DNA of 64,000 nt from the NCBI GenBank assembly GCA_002716585.1, contig PBBL01000047.1, positions 62,001 to 126,000 of the forward strand, read 5' to 3'. Shown here one piece after another: positions 11,456 through 20,310 of the stretch; within the stretch, counting starts at the first letter, position 1, and each line of letters begins with the position of its first letter. The stretch comes from Myxococcales bacterium. GTDB lineage: Bacteria; Myxococcota_A; Bradymonadia; Bradymonadales; GCA-2716585. Both the position numbers and the translations under genes were made by a program. The notes under the pieces are model-generated. The model did no database searches. It was not told the DNA's origin and worked only from the letters and a program-made list of their open reading frames with translations.

Positions 11456-12622
11456 TCAGGCCGCTTCGAGCAGGGCGGCGAAGCCCATGCCGCCGCCGAT
11501 GCACATCGTGACGATGGCGTAGCGGCCGCCGGTGCGCTTGAGCTGGCGCAGGGCGGTGGCGACGAGGCGGGCGCCGGTGGTGCCGAGCGGGTGGCCGAGG
11601 GCGATGGCGCCGCCGTTGGGGTTGACCTTGGCGGGGTCGAGGCCCAGCTCACGGATGCAGTAGAGGGCCTGGCTGGCGAACGCCTCGTTGAGCTCCACGA
11701 CGTCGATGTCCTCGACGGTGAGGTTGGCCTTTTCGAGGAGCTTGCGGACCGCGGGGACGGGGCCGGTGCCCATGATGTCCGGGTCCACGCCCGCGACGGC
11801 GTAGGTGCGGAAGTAGCCGAGGGGCTCCAGGTCGTGGGCCTCGGCGAACTCCTTGCTGGTGACCAGCGCGACGGAGGCGCCGTCCGTCAGGGGGCTGGCG
11901 TTACCGGCGGTGACGGTCCCCTTGGGGTTGAAGGCCGGGCGGAGCTTGGCGAGCTTGTCGACGGTGGTGCCGGGGCGGGGGCACTCGTCGCGGGTGACGG
12001 TGATCTCCTGGGCGCCGCCGTCGCCGTAGACGACGGTCTCGACGGGGACGATCTCGTCGGCGAACAGGTTCTTCTCCCAGGCCTCGATGGCGCGGCGTTG
12101 GGACTCGGCGGCGAAGGCGTCCTGGTCCTCGCGGGAGACCTCGAAGCGGGCCGCGACGTTCTCCGCGGTGGTGCCCATGGGGGTGTAGGTCTCGGGGTAG
12201 TCGACCATGAGCTGGGGGTTGGCCGAGGGCTTGTTGCCGCCCATCGGGATCAGGCTCATGGTCTCGGTGCCGCCCGCGAGCGCGGCGTCGATGCCGCCGT
12301 TGGCGATCCGGTCGGCGGCGATGGCGATGGTCTGGACGCCGCTGGAGCAGAAGCGGTTGACGGTCATGCCGGGGACGGAGGCGGGCAGGCCGGCCATGAG
12401 GGAGCTGATGCGGGCGACGTTCATGCCCTGCTCGGCCTCGGGCATGGCGCAGCCCATCACCACGTCCTCGATCTCCGCCGGGTCCACGCCCGGGTTGCGC
12501 TCCATGATCGCCTTGATCACCTCGGCGCCGAGGGTGTCGGGGCGGGTGTTGCGGAAGGAGCCCTTGTGGGCGCGGGTGAACGCGGTGCGAATGGCGTCGA
12601 CGATAACAACTTCGTGGGTCAT
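11456..12622 (-). CDS. fadA: Acetyl-CoA acyltransferase (3-ketoacyl-CoA thiolase)
   Basis: It performs the last step of fatty-acid beta-oxidation, cleaving 3-ketoacyl-CoA with CoA. The 388-aa protein has all thiolase catalytic residues: nucleophile Cys92 in '[10 protein letters not shown]', His344 in '[10 protein letters not shown]', and Cys374 in 'TMCIGGGMG'. It lies 70 bp downstream of the FadN-type gene on the same strand with a hairpin between them, making a FadN-FadA pair like that of Bacillus and many Myxococcota. No acyl-CoA dehydrogenase (fadE) is adjacent. Confidence 0.95.
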   Translation of the reverse strand: MTHEVVIVDAIRTAFTRAHKGSFRNTRPDTLGAEVIKAIMERNPGVDPAEIEDVVMGCAMPEAEQGMNVARISSLMAGLPASVPGMTVNRFCSSGVQTIAIAADRIANGGIDAALAGGTETMSLIPMGGNKPSANPQLMVDYPETYTPMGTTAENVAARFEVSREDQDAFAAESQRRAIEAWEKNLFADEIVPVETVVYGDGGAQEITVTRDECPRPGTTVDKLAKLRPAFNPKGTVTAGNASPLTDGASVALVTSKEFAEAHDLEPLGYFRTYAVAGVDPDIMGTGPVPAVRKLLEKANLTVEDIDVVELNEAFASQALYCIRELGLDPAKVNPNGGAIALGHPLGTTGARLVATALRQLKRTGGRYAIVTMCIGGGMGFAALLEAA

Positions 12623-12643
12623 GTCTGACTCCGTATGTGTGTG

Positions 12644-12670
12644 GCCCGCGCCTCGTGGCGAGGCGCGGGC
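12644..12670 (-). repeat. Intercistronic hairpin between fadN and fadA
   Basis: A perfect 12-bp stem (12644-12655 with 12659-12670) and TGG loop lie between the fadN stop and the fadA start. There is no T-run, so it more likely tunes mRNA stability or partial termination than ends the operon. Confidence 0.55.
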
Positions 12671-12692
12671 TTGAGTTCCTGGCAGAGGGCGA

Positions 12693-15110
12693 TCAGTTGC
12701 GCAGCGGCTTGTTGTTCATGACCATGTACTGCATGCGCTCCTGGGTCTTGGGCTCACCGCACAGGCTGATGAACGCCTCGCACTCGAGTTCGAGCAGGTG
12801 GTCCTCGGTGACGAGGTTGTTGAGCGAGGTCTGCCCGCCGGTGAGGACGCTGGCGAGCTTGGAGCCGATGAGGCGGTCGTGCGCGCTGATCTGGTTGTCC
12901 TGCATCATGCTCCACAGGAGCATGTCGATGGTGGCGAACCCGTTGGGCCCGGGCAGGCGGAACTTGGACGGGCGCGGCGGGGTGAACCCGGCGTTGTACA
13001 TGCCGAGGGCCCGCTGCTTGGCGGCGTGGAGCAGGTGGTCACGGTTGAGGGTGATCCCGTCGGTGTCGCGCAGGAAGCCCGCCTCGCGGGCCTTGACGGC
13101 GCCCTCGGCGACCTGACCCATGCCGATGCTCATGAAGACGTTCTTGATGAACGGGGTGGGGTCGAAGTCGCGGTTGGTGGAGAGCCTGGGGGTGTACCAG
13201 CGCTTGAGCAGGTTGAGGTTGCCCGCGCCGCCAGGGATGAGGCCGACGCCAACCTCAACGAGGCCGATGTACAGCTCCGCCCAGGCCTCGACGGCGTTCC
13301 CGGCGAGGACCAGCTCGGCGCCGCCGCCGAGGGCGAGGCCGCTGGGGGCGACCACGACCGGCTTGCTGCTGTAGCGCAGGCGCTGGTTGAGCTGCTGGAA
13401 GCCGGTGACCATCTCGCGCAGCTTGTCCCACTGCTTCTGGGCGGAGTACATGCCGACCAGGACGAGGTTGGCGCCCGCGGAGAAGGCGCGCTCGCCGTCG
13501 TGGTAGAGGACGAGGCCCTTGTAGTTGCTCTCCAGCTCGTCGAGGGCCTGGGAGGCGATCGTGGCCAGCGCGTCGTCGATGGGATTGAGGTCGGGGTTGA
13601 GGGCGCTGTGCATCTCGAAGCAGAGGATCCCGTCGCCGATGTCCCACAGGGTGGCGCTGTCGTTGCCGAGGACCTTGTTGGCGGCCTGGGTCTGCTTGAG
13701 GTAGCCGAGCGAGTACTGCTTCTCGCCGCGGGGGACCGGCTTGTAGCCCTTCGACTCGACGTCGTAGTAGGTGGGCTCGCCGCCCTCGGTGGCGCTGTAG
13801 AAGCTGTCGTGGCCGGTCTCCAGCATCTCGACGACCCAGCCGGGGACGTCGATGCCCGCCTCCTTCATCTTGGAGGCGGCGTCGGCGACCCCGAGGCCGT
13901 CCCAGGTCTCGAAGGGGCCGAGATCCCAGTTGAAGCCCCAGCGCATGGCGCGGTCGATGTTCACGACGTCGTCGGCGATCTCCCCGAGGCACTGGGCCGA
14001 GTAGGCGAGGGACGCGTAGGTGACCTTGCGGGCCAGCTCCGAGGCGCGGTCGTCGCCGTCGAGGACGGTCTTGACGCGCTTGGCCACGTCGCGGACCTTC
14101 TTCGCCGCGCCGAGGCTGGCGAAGCGGGGCCTGTCCTGCTCCTCGTACTCCATGGTGTCGAGGTTGAGCGCGAGGATCGCCCGCTTGCCGTTCACCTTGG
14201 TCTTCTTGTAGAAGCCCTGCCCGGTCTTGCCGCCGAGCCAGCGGTTCTCGACCATGGTGTTGAGGAAGTCGGGCGACTTGAAGACGTCGCGCTCGGGGTC
14301 GTCGGTGAGGGTGTCGTAGCAGTTCTTGGCGACGTGGGTGAAGGTGTCGAGGCCGACCAGGTCCGCCGTGCGGAACACCGCCGACTTCGGGCGACCGGTG
14401 GCCGGGCCGAAGATCTTGTCCACCTCGGTGACCGTGTAGCCGCCCGCGCGCATCTCCTCAAGGGTCTTCATCATGCCGTAGACGCCGATGCGGTTGGCGA
14501 TGAAGTTCGTCGTGTCCTTGCCGTAGACGATCCCCTTGCCGAGCACCTCGCTGCCGAAGCTCGCCAGGAGGTCCATGACCCACGCCTCGGTCTCGTCGCC
14601 CGGGACCAGCTCCAGGAGCTTCATGTAGCGGACCGGGTTGAAGAAGTGCGTCACCAGGAAGTGCTTGCGGAAGTCGTCGCTCCGCCCCTCCAGCATACCG
14701 GCGATCGACAGCCCCGAGGTGTTGGAGCTGATGATCGACCCGGCCCGCCGGTGCTTCTCGATCTTCGTGAACAGGTCCTGCTTGATCGCCATGTTCTCAG
14801 GCGCCACCTCCACGACCCAGTCGCAGTCCGCGATCTTGTGCAGATCGTCGGTGATGTTGCCGATCTCGATCAGCTCCAGGTCCTTGGTGGTGAACAGCGC
14901 CGCGGGCTTGCTCTTCTTGAGCTTTTCCAGCGCCCCCAGCGTGAACCGGTTGCGGAACTTCGGGTCCGACGTGTCCACCCCCTCCTCCGGGTTGGGGGGG
15001 ATGATATCGAGCATCAGGCAGGGGATACCAGCGTTGGCGAGGTGTGCTGCGATCCCCGACCCCATGACGCCTGCCCCGAGGACAGCGGCTTTGCGAATGC
15101 GATCGATCAT
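12693..15110 (-). CDS. fadN: 3-hydroxyacyl-CoA dehydrogenase / enoyl-CoA hydratase, FadN type
   Basis: This bifunctional beta-oxidation enzyme carries out hydration of enoyl-CoA and NAD-dependent oxidation of 3-hydroxyacyl-CoA. The domain order is FadN-like: the Rossmann dehydrogenase is first ('AVLGAGVMGSGIAAHLANAG', residues 9-28) with C-terminal dehydrogenase domains, and the crotonase domain is last ('ERAFSAGANL', then 'GLALGGGAELVLAG'). In FadB/FadJ the crotonase part comes first. Length is 805 aa. It is the first gene of the operon with fadA. Upstream (15169-15197) are repeated TCAGAAT elements that could be a regulator site. Confidence 0.93.
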   Translation of the reverse strand: MIDRIRKAAVLGAGVMGSGIAAHLANAGIPCLMLDIIPPNPEEGVDTSDPKFRNRFTLGALEKLKKSKPAALFTTKDLELIEIGNITDDLHKIADCDWVVEVAPENMAIKQDLFTKIEKHRRAGSIISSNTSGLSIAGMLEGRSDDFRKHFLVTHFFNPVRYMKLLELVPGDETEAWVMDLLASFGSEVLGKGIVYGKDTTNFIANRIGVYGMMKTLEEMRAGGYTVTEVDKIFGPATGRPKSAVFRTADLVGLDTFTHVAKNCYDTLTDDPERDVFKSPDFLNTMVENRWLGGKTGQGFYKKTKVNGKRAILALNLDTMEYEEQDRPRFASLGAAKKVRDVAKRVKTVLDGDDRASELARKVTYASLAYSAQCLGEIADDVVNIDRAMRWGFNWDLGPFETWDGLGVADAASKMKEAGIDVPGWVVEMLETGHDSFYSATEGGEPTYYDVESKGYKPVPRGEKQYSLGYLKQTQAANKVLGNDSATLWDIGDGILCFEMHSALNPDLNPIDDALATIASQALDELESNYKGLVLYHDGERAFSAGANLVLVGMYSAQKQWDKLREMVTGFQQLNQRLRYSSKPVVVAPSGLALGGGAELVLAGNAVEAWAELYIGLVEVGVGLIPGGAGNLNLLKRWYTPRLSTNRDFDPTPFIKNVFMSIGMGQVAEGAVKAREAGFLRDTDGITLNRDHLLHAAKQRALGMYNAGFTPPRPSKFRLPGPNGFATIDMLLWSMMQDNQISAHDRLIGSKLASVLTGGQTSLNNLVTEDHLLELECEAFISLCGEPKTQERMQYMVMNNKPLRN

Positions 15111-15168
15111 GGTGACTCCCTGTTCGCGTGGTGTAGGTTGGACCCCGTCACGTTCGGAGTCGAACCGT

Positions 15169-15197
15169 TCAGAATGAAAACTGAGTCAGAATTCAGT
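15169..15197 (-). promoter_or_regulatory. Possible operator upstream of fadN
   Basis: TCAGAAT occurs at 15169-15175 and 15186-15192 (17-bp period), and ACTGA/TCAGT arms (15180-15184, 15193-15197) form an 18-bp inverted repeat, in the AT-rich stretch about 60-90 bp before fadN. This size suits a TetR-type fatty-acid regulator (FadR/PsrA-like), but no such regulator is in the window. Confidence 0.3.
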
Positions 15198-15227
15198 GTG
15201 CCGCCGGGTGAGGCCATCGGGTTGTGA

Positions 15228-15288
15228 TGAGGGCCTGGAACAGACGGCGCTTCGCTTGCGCGAAGTCATATCGCGTCCCGGGCCCTCA
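15228..15288 (-). terminator. Two-part hairpin after the beta-propeller gene
   Basis: Outer arms TGAGGGCC (15228-15235) and GGCCCTCA (15281-15288) enclose an inner CTTCGC/GCGAAG hairpin. It lies 30 bp beyond the stop of the minus-strand gene at 15318 and before fadN, so it plausibly ends that transcript. Confidence 0.5.
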
Positions 15289-15317
15289 CTTCAAGAGCGA
15301 TTGGACGGATACCCTCT

Positions 15318-17921
15318 TTATGTATGCACGCGACGTCGCTTGAGAAGGATCCAGACCCCGGAAATTCCCACCGCCCCGATCAGCGCGGCGATGATCCACC
15401 CCCACGGAGGCCCCTCCTCGTCCTCGGGAGGTTCCGGGGTCTCCTGGTTGAAGATGGCCCGGAGCGGGGCGTAGGTGTCGATCCCGGTGGAGAGCCAGAG
15501 GTGATCGCCGACCGCGTTGCGTGTCCACGTGAGCGCGTGAGGCGGCGGGAACGGCCGCCCGGTCGGGTTCCGCGCGAGGTAGGGGACCGCGCGCACGCCG
15601 CTCGATGGAGGCAGCGACCCGGAGAGCACCGACGACGGCAGCGTCAGCACGCGGGCCAGCGGCCGGAACCGCTCCGCGTCCAGCGGGCCGCCCCCTGCGG
15701 TCTGAGGCTCGCCGATCGCCACGCACGCCAGCCCGTCGCGCGGGGTTGAGGACAGCGCGTGGCAGGTGATCTCCAGCTCCATCTCCGGCCCGAGCTTGAG
15801 CTGACGGCCCTCCACGTCGAGCGCCTGGAGGCGCTGGTTCGTGCTCGCGATCCAGATCCGATCGCCGACGCGGGCCGCCGTCTCAGGGATGACGCCGGGC
15901 GGCAGCGCCACGCGGCGCCACCCCCGAGGCTCGGCGAACATCCACGCCTCGCCGCCCGCGTCGCTGCCCAGCTCGCTGTGAAGCAGGAGCATCAGCCCGG
16001 GCGGCCCGTCCTGGAGCGGCACGCCGAGCATCGCCACCACCCGGATCGGGGGGGTCATCGGCAGCGCCACCCTCGCCCACCCCTGCTCGCCTCGGTAGAA
16101 GACGCCCTCTCCGTCCACCAGCGCGTAGCCCCGGTCGGTCAGCTTCCCCTCGTGTTCGACCAGATCGACCGGCGCCACGATGGAGACCGGGCGCTGAGGC
16201 CGCGAGACCGGGATGGGGCGCTTCAGCTGCCCGAAGGTCGCCTTGATGTCGACCGCTCGCCGCATCGGATCGGTCGGATCCGGTATGGGCAGCTCCTCGG
16301 CCTCCGGTCCGGTCTGCTGGCCACGGATGATGACGTGGCCCCAGTAGCTCCCGGTCCAGATCTGGCCCCGATCCTCGGGTGTGGCGGGCACGACGCCGAT
16401 GGAGCGCGTCGGCAGGTAGGAGTTCTGGATCCAGAGCGCCCCGCTGCTCGTGAACACCCCGGCGGGTCCGACCGCCATGACCGTGTCCTGGCTGGTCGGG
16501 TCGGTCGCCATGCTGTGGATGGGCTGGGCGGCGAGCGCCACGTTGGCCTGATCGAAGCCGAGCGAGCCGGAGGTGCTCAGGTAGGCGCCGCGCCGCTCGG
16601 TCAAGAGCCAGACCTCGGCGCCGTCGCCCGAGCCGAAGGCGTAGCTCTCCAGATCGACGAACCCGCCCGCCGCGTCGATGTCTGGCGTGACGTCGGTCCA
16701 GGTGCTCCCCGCGTCGTCGGACTTGAACAGCCGCCCGCCGTCTGCGCGGGTCTGCGGCCCGGCGATGTTGAGCAGCGCCTGGGTCCCCACCAGGATCCGA
16801 ACCCCGGCTGGGGCGTCGCGATGCGGGAACGCCGTCGCGGACGCCATGTGGCTGATCACCTCGCCGGGGCGCGTCGTCTCCAGGTGGCTGTCGCGGACGT
16901 TGAAGCTCAAGCCTCCGTCGGTCGAGACGCACAGGGTGCGGGCGCCGATCGCGATCATCATGGGCGGCTCGCCCTCACCGGCCCAGGTCTGGACCTCCAT
17001 CATCCCGGTGGCGTCCCAGCAGCCTTCGCGGACCTCCTCCGGGCTGCTCTCCAGCAGCGTCGCCCAGGACAGCTCGTCGAACGAGAGGCCGCTCGACTCC
17101 TCGATCAAGCGGATGAAGCGCTGCACCTGGTAGCGCCCGCTGCCGAAGGCGATGGAGGTCATCAGCCCTTCATAGCGCCAGGACGCTCCGAACCCCGCGC
17201 GGCTTTGCCGGATCAGCGCGCTCCGCCCGGAGAGGTCGGCGCGTTGCCAGCTCACCGTCCCCGGCTTGACCCACCACAGGCGGCTCTGCTCAAGCGACCG
17301 GGAGCGCTCCGGGTCGGAGCGGAGCAGCGCGATCGGCGAGGTCTGGGCGGGGCCGCGGGCGATCGAGAGTCGCGACGCGGCCTCGAAGGGGAGGGCGCCG
17401 CTGCTCGTGTCGCGCGACGGTGAGATCGACTTCCAGGGGCCTCCGTCGAGCGGGGCGCGGTAGATGAACCCCCGCTCGGACATCAGGTAGGCGTACCGCT
17501 CGCCCATGAGCAGCTCCACGCTCATGGGCGGGTAGAGCTCGCGCTCGCCGATGAGGTGCGCCATGTCGACCCGCATCGGGACGGGCGGGGTGGTGACGTC
17601 CGCGGGGGCGAGCACGGGGGTGCGCTCCCAGAAGCGCTGCTTCCGATCGTAGGCGAAGAGGCCAGTCTCGGTCAGCGCGTAGACCGTCGGGGGCTCCCCG
17701 GGGCCGTAGGCGATGTCGACCACCATGCCGCCCGTGGGGCCGTGCGTGGAGAGGGTGTGCACGGCGCGGCGCGCGTCGTCCTCCAGGAGCAGCCTCCCCG
17801 GGCTGACGTCCAGGCCGACGTCCTGCGCCTGGGCCGGTGCGCCCATGAGCCCCAACAGCGCGATGAGCCACGCCACGCAGGGGGCGGCCCGGGAGGGGCG
17901 AGTGTGAGGAGAGCTGGGCAT
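15318..17921 (-). CDS. Exported BNR/sortilin-type beta-propeller with C-terminal membrane anchor
   Basis: The 867-aa protein has a signal peptide (residues 1-33, cleavage after APAQA). A long repeat region contains BNR-type 'S-x-D-x-G-x-T/S-W/F' turns (STDGGLSF, SDDAGSTW), as in sortilin/YCF48 beta-propellers. Near the end are an acidic Pro-rich linker (ETPEPPEDEEG), one transmembrane helix (WGWIIAALIGAVGISGVWIL) and KRRR. The topology is therefore periplasmic or surface propeller, anchored with a short cytoplasmic basic tail. No enzymatic motif is seen; a scaffold or assembly role is inference. The divergent gene starts at 18192. The 270-bp gap contains a CACGC-CA-GCGTG palindrome (18010-18021) and a possible TAGGAT -10. 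Confidence 0.75.
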   Translation of the reverse strand: MPSSPHTRPSRAAPCVAWLIALLGLMGAPAQAQDVGLDVSPGRLLLEDDARRAVHTLSTHGPTGGMVVDIAYGPGEPPTVYALTETGLFAYDRKQRFWERTPVLAPADVTTPPVPMRVDMAHLIGERELYPPMSVELLMGERYAYLMSERGFIYRAPLDGGPWKSISPSRDTSSGALPFEAASRLSIARGPAQTSPIALLRSDPERSRSLEQSRLWWVKPGTVSWQRADLSGRSALIRQSRAGFGASWRYEGLMTSIAFGSGRYQVQRFIRLIEESSGLSFDELSWATLLESSPEEVREGCWDATGMMEVQTWAGEGEPPMMIAIGARTLCVSTDGGLSFNVRDSHLETTRPGEVISHMASATAFPHRDAPAGVRILVGTQALLNIAGPQTRADGGRLFKSDDAGSTWTDVTPDIDAAGGFVDLESYAFGSGDGAEVWLLTERRGAYLSTSGSLGFDQANVALAAQPIHSMATDPTSQDTVMAVGPAGVFTSSGALWIQNSYLPTRSIGVVPATPEDRGQIWTGSYWGHVIIRGQQTGPEAEELPIPDPTDPMRRAVDIKATFGQLKRPIPVSRPQRPVSIVAPVDLVEHEGKLTDRGYALVDGEGVFYRGEQGWARVALPMTPPIRVVAMLGVPLQDGPPGLMLLLHSELGSDAGGEAWMFAEPRGWRRVALPPGVIPETAARVGDRIWIASTNQRLQALDVEGRQLKLGPEMELEITCHALSSTPRDGLACVAIGEPQTAGGGPLDAERFRPLARVLTLPSSVLSGSLPPSSGVRAVPYLARNPTGRPFPPPHALTWTRNAVGDHLWLSTGIDTYAPLRAIFNQETPEPPEDEEGPPWGWIIAALIGAVGISGVWILLKRRRVHT

Positions 17922-18191
17922 GTGCGGGCGTCGTTGAGGTTGACGGTGCCCCCAGGCAGGCCACCGTCGGGCGCCTGTTTCAAAGGGGTGAGGCTGCTGA
18001 CCGCGCTGTCACGCCAGCGTGTGTGCTAGGATGACGAGCGCGGACCATCATACCCGGCAGGAGGCTCGGGGTGAAGCCCCGTTTGGGGCGCTGAGGCGAT
18101 CGAGCGGCGTGGTTCGTATCATGAAGTGGGTTCCGAGTGACGATGCACGATACGGGTGTCAGCTCAGGCGCCCCCTGACGACGAGGTGACC

Positions 18192-19406
18192 GTGAGAGAG
18201 CGTACAGAGCGGCTGGGGTGGGGAGGTCGGTGGCTGGCGTGTTGCCTCACGGCGTCCGCGCTGGGGGTGATGGGGCTGGTGGGGGCCGCGGAGCGCGCGC
18301 AGGCGTGTGAGCCGCCGTTCACGGGGTGGTTTGTCGATGACGTGGTGTTCGCCGGGGAGTCGGCGGCGCCGGTCAACGGCGCCGTCGCGGTGCGGCTGCA
18401 ATACGTCGAGGGCTACACGAGCGCCGCCTCCTGGCCCGACGAGGAGACGGTCCGTGAGACGGTGTCGCTTGAGCTGACCCGAGACGGTGATGAGGTGGTC
18501 GAGGGACAGCTCGTCATCGATCGGATCAGCCGTGAGGCGCGGTTTGTCGCCGATCGCCTCCTGGCCGAGGGGATCACCTACACGCTCCGGGTGACGCTGC
18601 GGAACTCCCTCTTTGAGGATGGGACCGGGGACTACGAGGAGAGCTACGCGTTCACGACCGGAGACGGCCTCGATGAGGCGCCGCCAGCCTTCTCCGGGTT
18701 GCAGACGCTGGAGGTCACCGAGCATGCCCAGGCGGTGCAGGCGTGCTGTGAGGCGCCCGAGGAGCAGTGCCCGTGCAGCCCGTCGTGTCAGTGGTGCTGG
18801 ACCGTGGATTGGGAGTACCGCCCGAAGGTCCGCCTCACCTGGCGGCCTGTCGAGGATGAGTACGGTTACCAGACGGTCAACTATCTCTTGTATGCGCTCG
18901 ACGACGCGGACGCCGAGCCCGGTCCGGAGCCTGACCTCGTCTTCCGCGGCGACGAGCGCGACACGATCGCGCTCGTCATGCGCCCCGACGACCCGGCGCC
19001 CTGGTGCTTCATGATGGTCGCGCAGGACATCTACGGCCGCGTCGTTCAGTCCGGCACCGTCCTGTGCGGTGACCAGGACGACCTCGTCCCGATCGAGCGG
19101 GAGGCGATCCCCCAGCCCGATCGCTCCGGGTGCATCGACTCGGGCGATGACGTGGGCGCGGACACTGGCGCGGACACGGGGGGCGGAGCGGACACCGCGA
19201 CGTCTGGGGGGGATGACACGGGCGAGGGCGCCGCGGACGCCAGCGGCGATGGTGGCGGCGTCGGTGACGCGACCACGGAGGTCATGACCGGGGACGCCGA
19301 CGACGGGTGCGGGTGCGAGGTCGCGGCGCCAGGGCGAGCCTGGCCCTGGTGGTGGTGCCTGGGCGCTGCGCTCGTGCTCGTCGGACGCCGTCGGCGCGAG
19401 GGGTGA
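18192..19406 (+). CDS. Secreted protein with MYXO-CTERM-type sorting tail
   Basis: The 404-aa protein starts at GTG 18192, chosen because it follows GAGG and puts a normal signal peptide (ending AERAQA) at the N-terminus; an in-frame GTG at 18156 would add 12 residues. The mature part begins CEPPFTGWFVDD and includes Ig-like strands and a Cys cluster (CCEAPEEQCPCSPSCQWC). The C-terminus is an Asp/Gly/Thr-rich spacer, then 'GCGCEVAAPGR', a Trp-rich hydrophobic helix and GRRRREG, the MYXO-CTERM layout used for surface retention. The function is unknown. Confidence 0.8.
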   Translation: MRERTERLGWGGRWLACCLTASALGVMGLVGAAERAQACEPPFTGWFVDDVVFAGESAAPVNGAVAVRLQYVEGYTSAASWPDEETVRETVSLELTRDGDEVVEGQLVIDRISREARFVADRLLAEGITYTLRVTLRNSLFEDGTGDYEESYAFTTGDGLDEAPPAFSGLQTLEVTEHAQAVQACCEAPEEQCPCSPSCQWCWTVDWEYRPKVRLTWRPVEDEYGYQTVNYLLYALDDADAEPGPEPDLVFRGDERDTIALVMRPDDPAPWCFMMVAQDIYGRVVQSGTVLCGDQDDLVPIEREAIPQPDRSGCIDSGDDVGADTGADTGGGADTATSGGDDTGEGAADASGDGGGVGDATTEVMTGDADDGCGCEVAAPGRAWPWWWCLGAALVLVGRRRREG

Positions 19407-19412
19407 GCCGTC

Positions 19413-19441
19413 TTGGAGCGCCGCAGCAGGTGTGCTATACC
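19413..19441 (+). promoter_or_regulatory. Promoter of the helical-protein gene at 19501
   Basis: TTGGAG, a 17-bp spacer and TATACC lie about 60 bp upstream of the ATG at 19501, immediately after the previous stop codon. Confidence 0.5.
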
Positions 19442-19500
19442 GCGACACGGGGGCTCCGGGCCCCTGACCTGAACCACAGCGCACCGCGTGAGGCACGATC

Positions 19501-20307
19501 ATGAAGGGAACCACATTCAGCTTGTTGGCGGAGGCGGCGCTGATCGTCGAGACCCTCGACCACCACGACGAGGCGCTCGCGGCCCTCAAGCGCGGCGGCT
19601 ACTCCGACAGCCAGCACCACGACGCCGAGTCCCTCGTCGAGGAGGTGTCGGGTCACGTCGCCCGGATCACGGGGGAGCTTCAGCACAACAAGACCGTCAT
19701 ACACCTCATGCACACGGCCGCCACTGAGCTGGAGATCTGGCTCCAGACGGCGCGCTTCCGGGCGGGGAAGGTGGTGGACGGCGATGAGCTGGACACGCTG
19801 CTCGGCGCGGACATCCACCTCGACAACCACACCGTGGCGGTGTTGGCGCAGGCCGCTCGCTTCATCGGGCGCGTTCGTCAGGATGCGGCGCTCCGTGAGC
19901 AGCTCTGCTCGTCGCGCTCGGTGCAGGATCTCCTTCAGCGTGGGAACGCCCTCCGCGGCAAGCTCCTGAGGCTCGCCGAGGGGGTCATCCGCCCCGAGCG
20001 CGACGAGGACCTGGAGCAGGCCGAGGCCTGGCTGGCCCCCGCGCGTCAGAAGCTCTCGGCCTGGCTCGGCGCGTTCCGCCCCACCGCAGTGAGCGCGCTG
20101 GAGGGGCAGCCGGAGCTGCTCGGGCTGCTCGGGCAGACCTCGGAGGGCGCGGCGCCCCTCGGCGGGACGGCGGCCAACGTCACCCTCCACGCCAAAGCGC
20201 AGCGCGCCAAGGCGCCGGGCGCGCAGCCCGCGCCGCGCGCGCCCGGGTGGTCGATCGGGCGCGACGGGGGGCGCAACAAGCTCAACGTCGGCAACGGGTT
20301 CACCTGA
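19501..20307 (+). CDS. Unknown helical cytoplasmic protein
   Basis: The 268-aa protein has no signal peptide or membrane segment. Residues 1-200 are predominantly amphipathic helix (for example 'LLAEAALIVETLDHHDEALAALKRGGYS' region and 'AVLAQAARFIGRVRQDAALREQL'). The C-terminal ~60 residues are Ala/Pro/Gly-rich and basic, probably disordered, ending 'GRNKLNVGNGFT'. His residues cluster near positions 21-22 and 39-40 (DHHDE, QHHD). I do not recognise a family. Its stop is 3 bp from that of the convergent epimerase gene. Confidence 0.7.
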   Translation: MKGTTFSLLAEAALIVETLDHHDEALAALKRGGYSDSQHHDAESLVEEVSGHVARITGELQHNKTVIHLMHTAATELEIWLQTARFRAGKVVDGDELDTLLGADIHLDNHTVAVLAQAARFIGRVRQDAALREQLCSSRSVQDLLQRGNALRGKLLRLAEGVIRPERDEDLEQAEAWLAPARQKLSAWLGAFRPTAVSALEGQPELLGLLGQTSEGAAPLGGTAANVTLHAKAQRAKAPGAQPAPRAPGWSIGRDGGRNKLNVGNGFT

Positions 20308-20310
20308 TCG

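Noticed and set aside
12798-15227. An 809-codon open frame on the plus strand opposite fadN
   Set aside because: It is the antisense of a clearly conserved enzyme; its composition (Val/Glu/Gly/Ala, His) is what high-GC antisense reading gives, with no domain or ribosome site.
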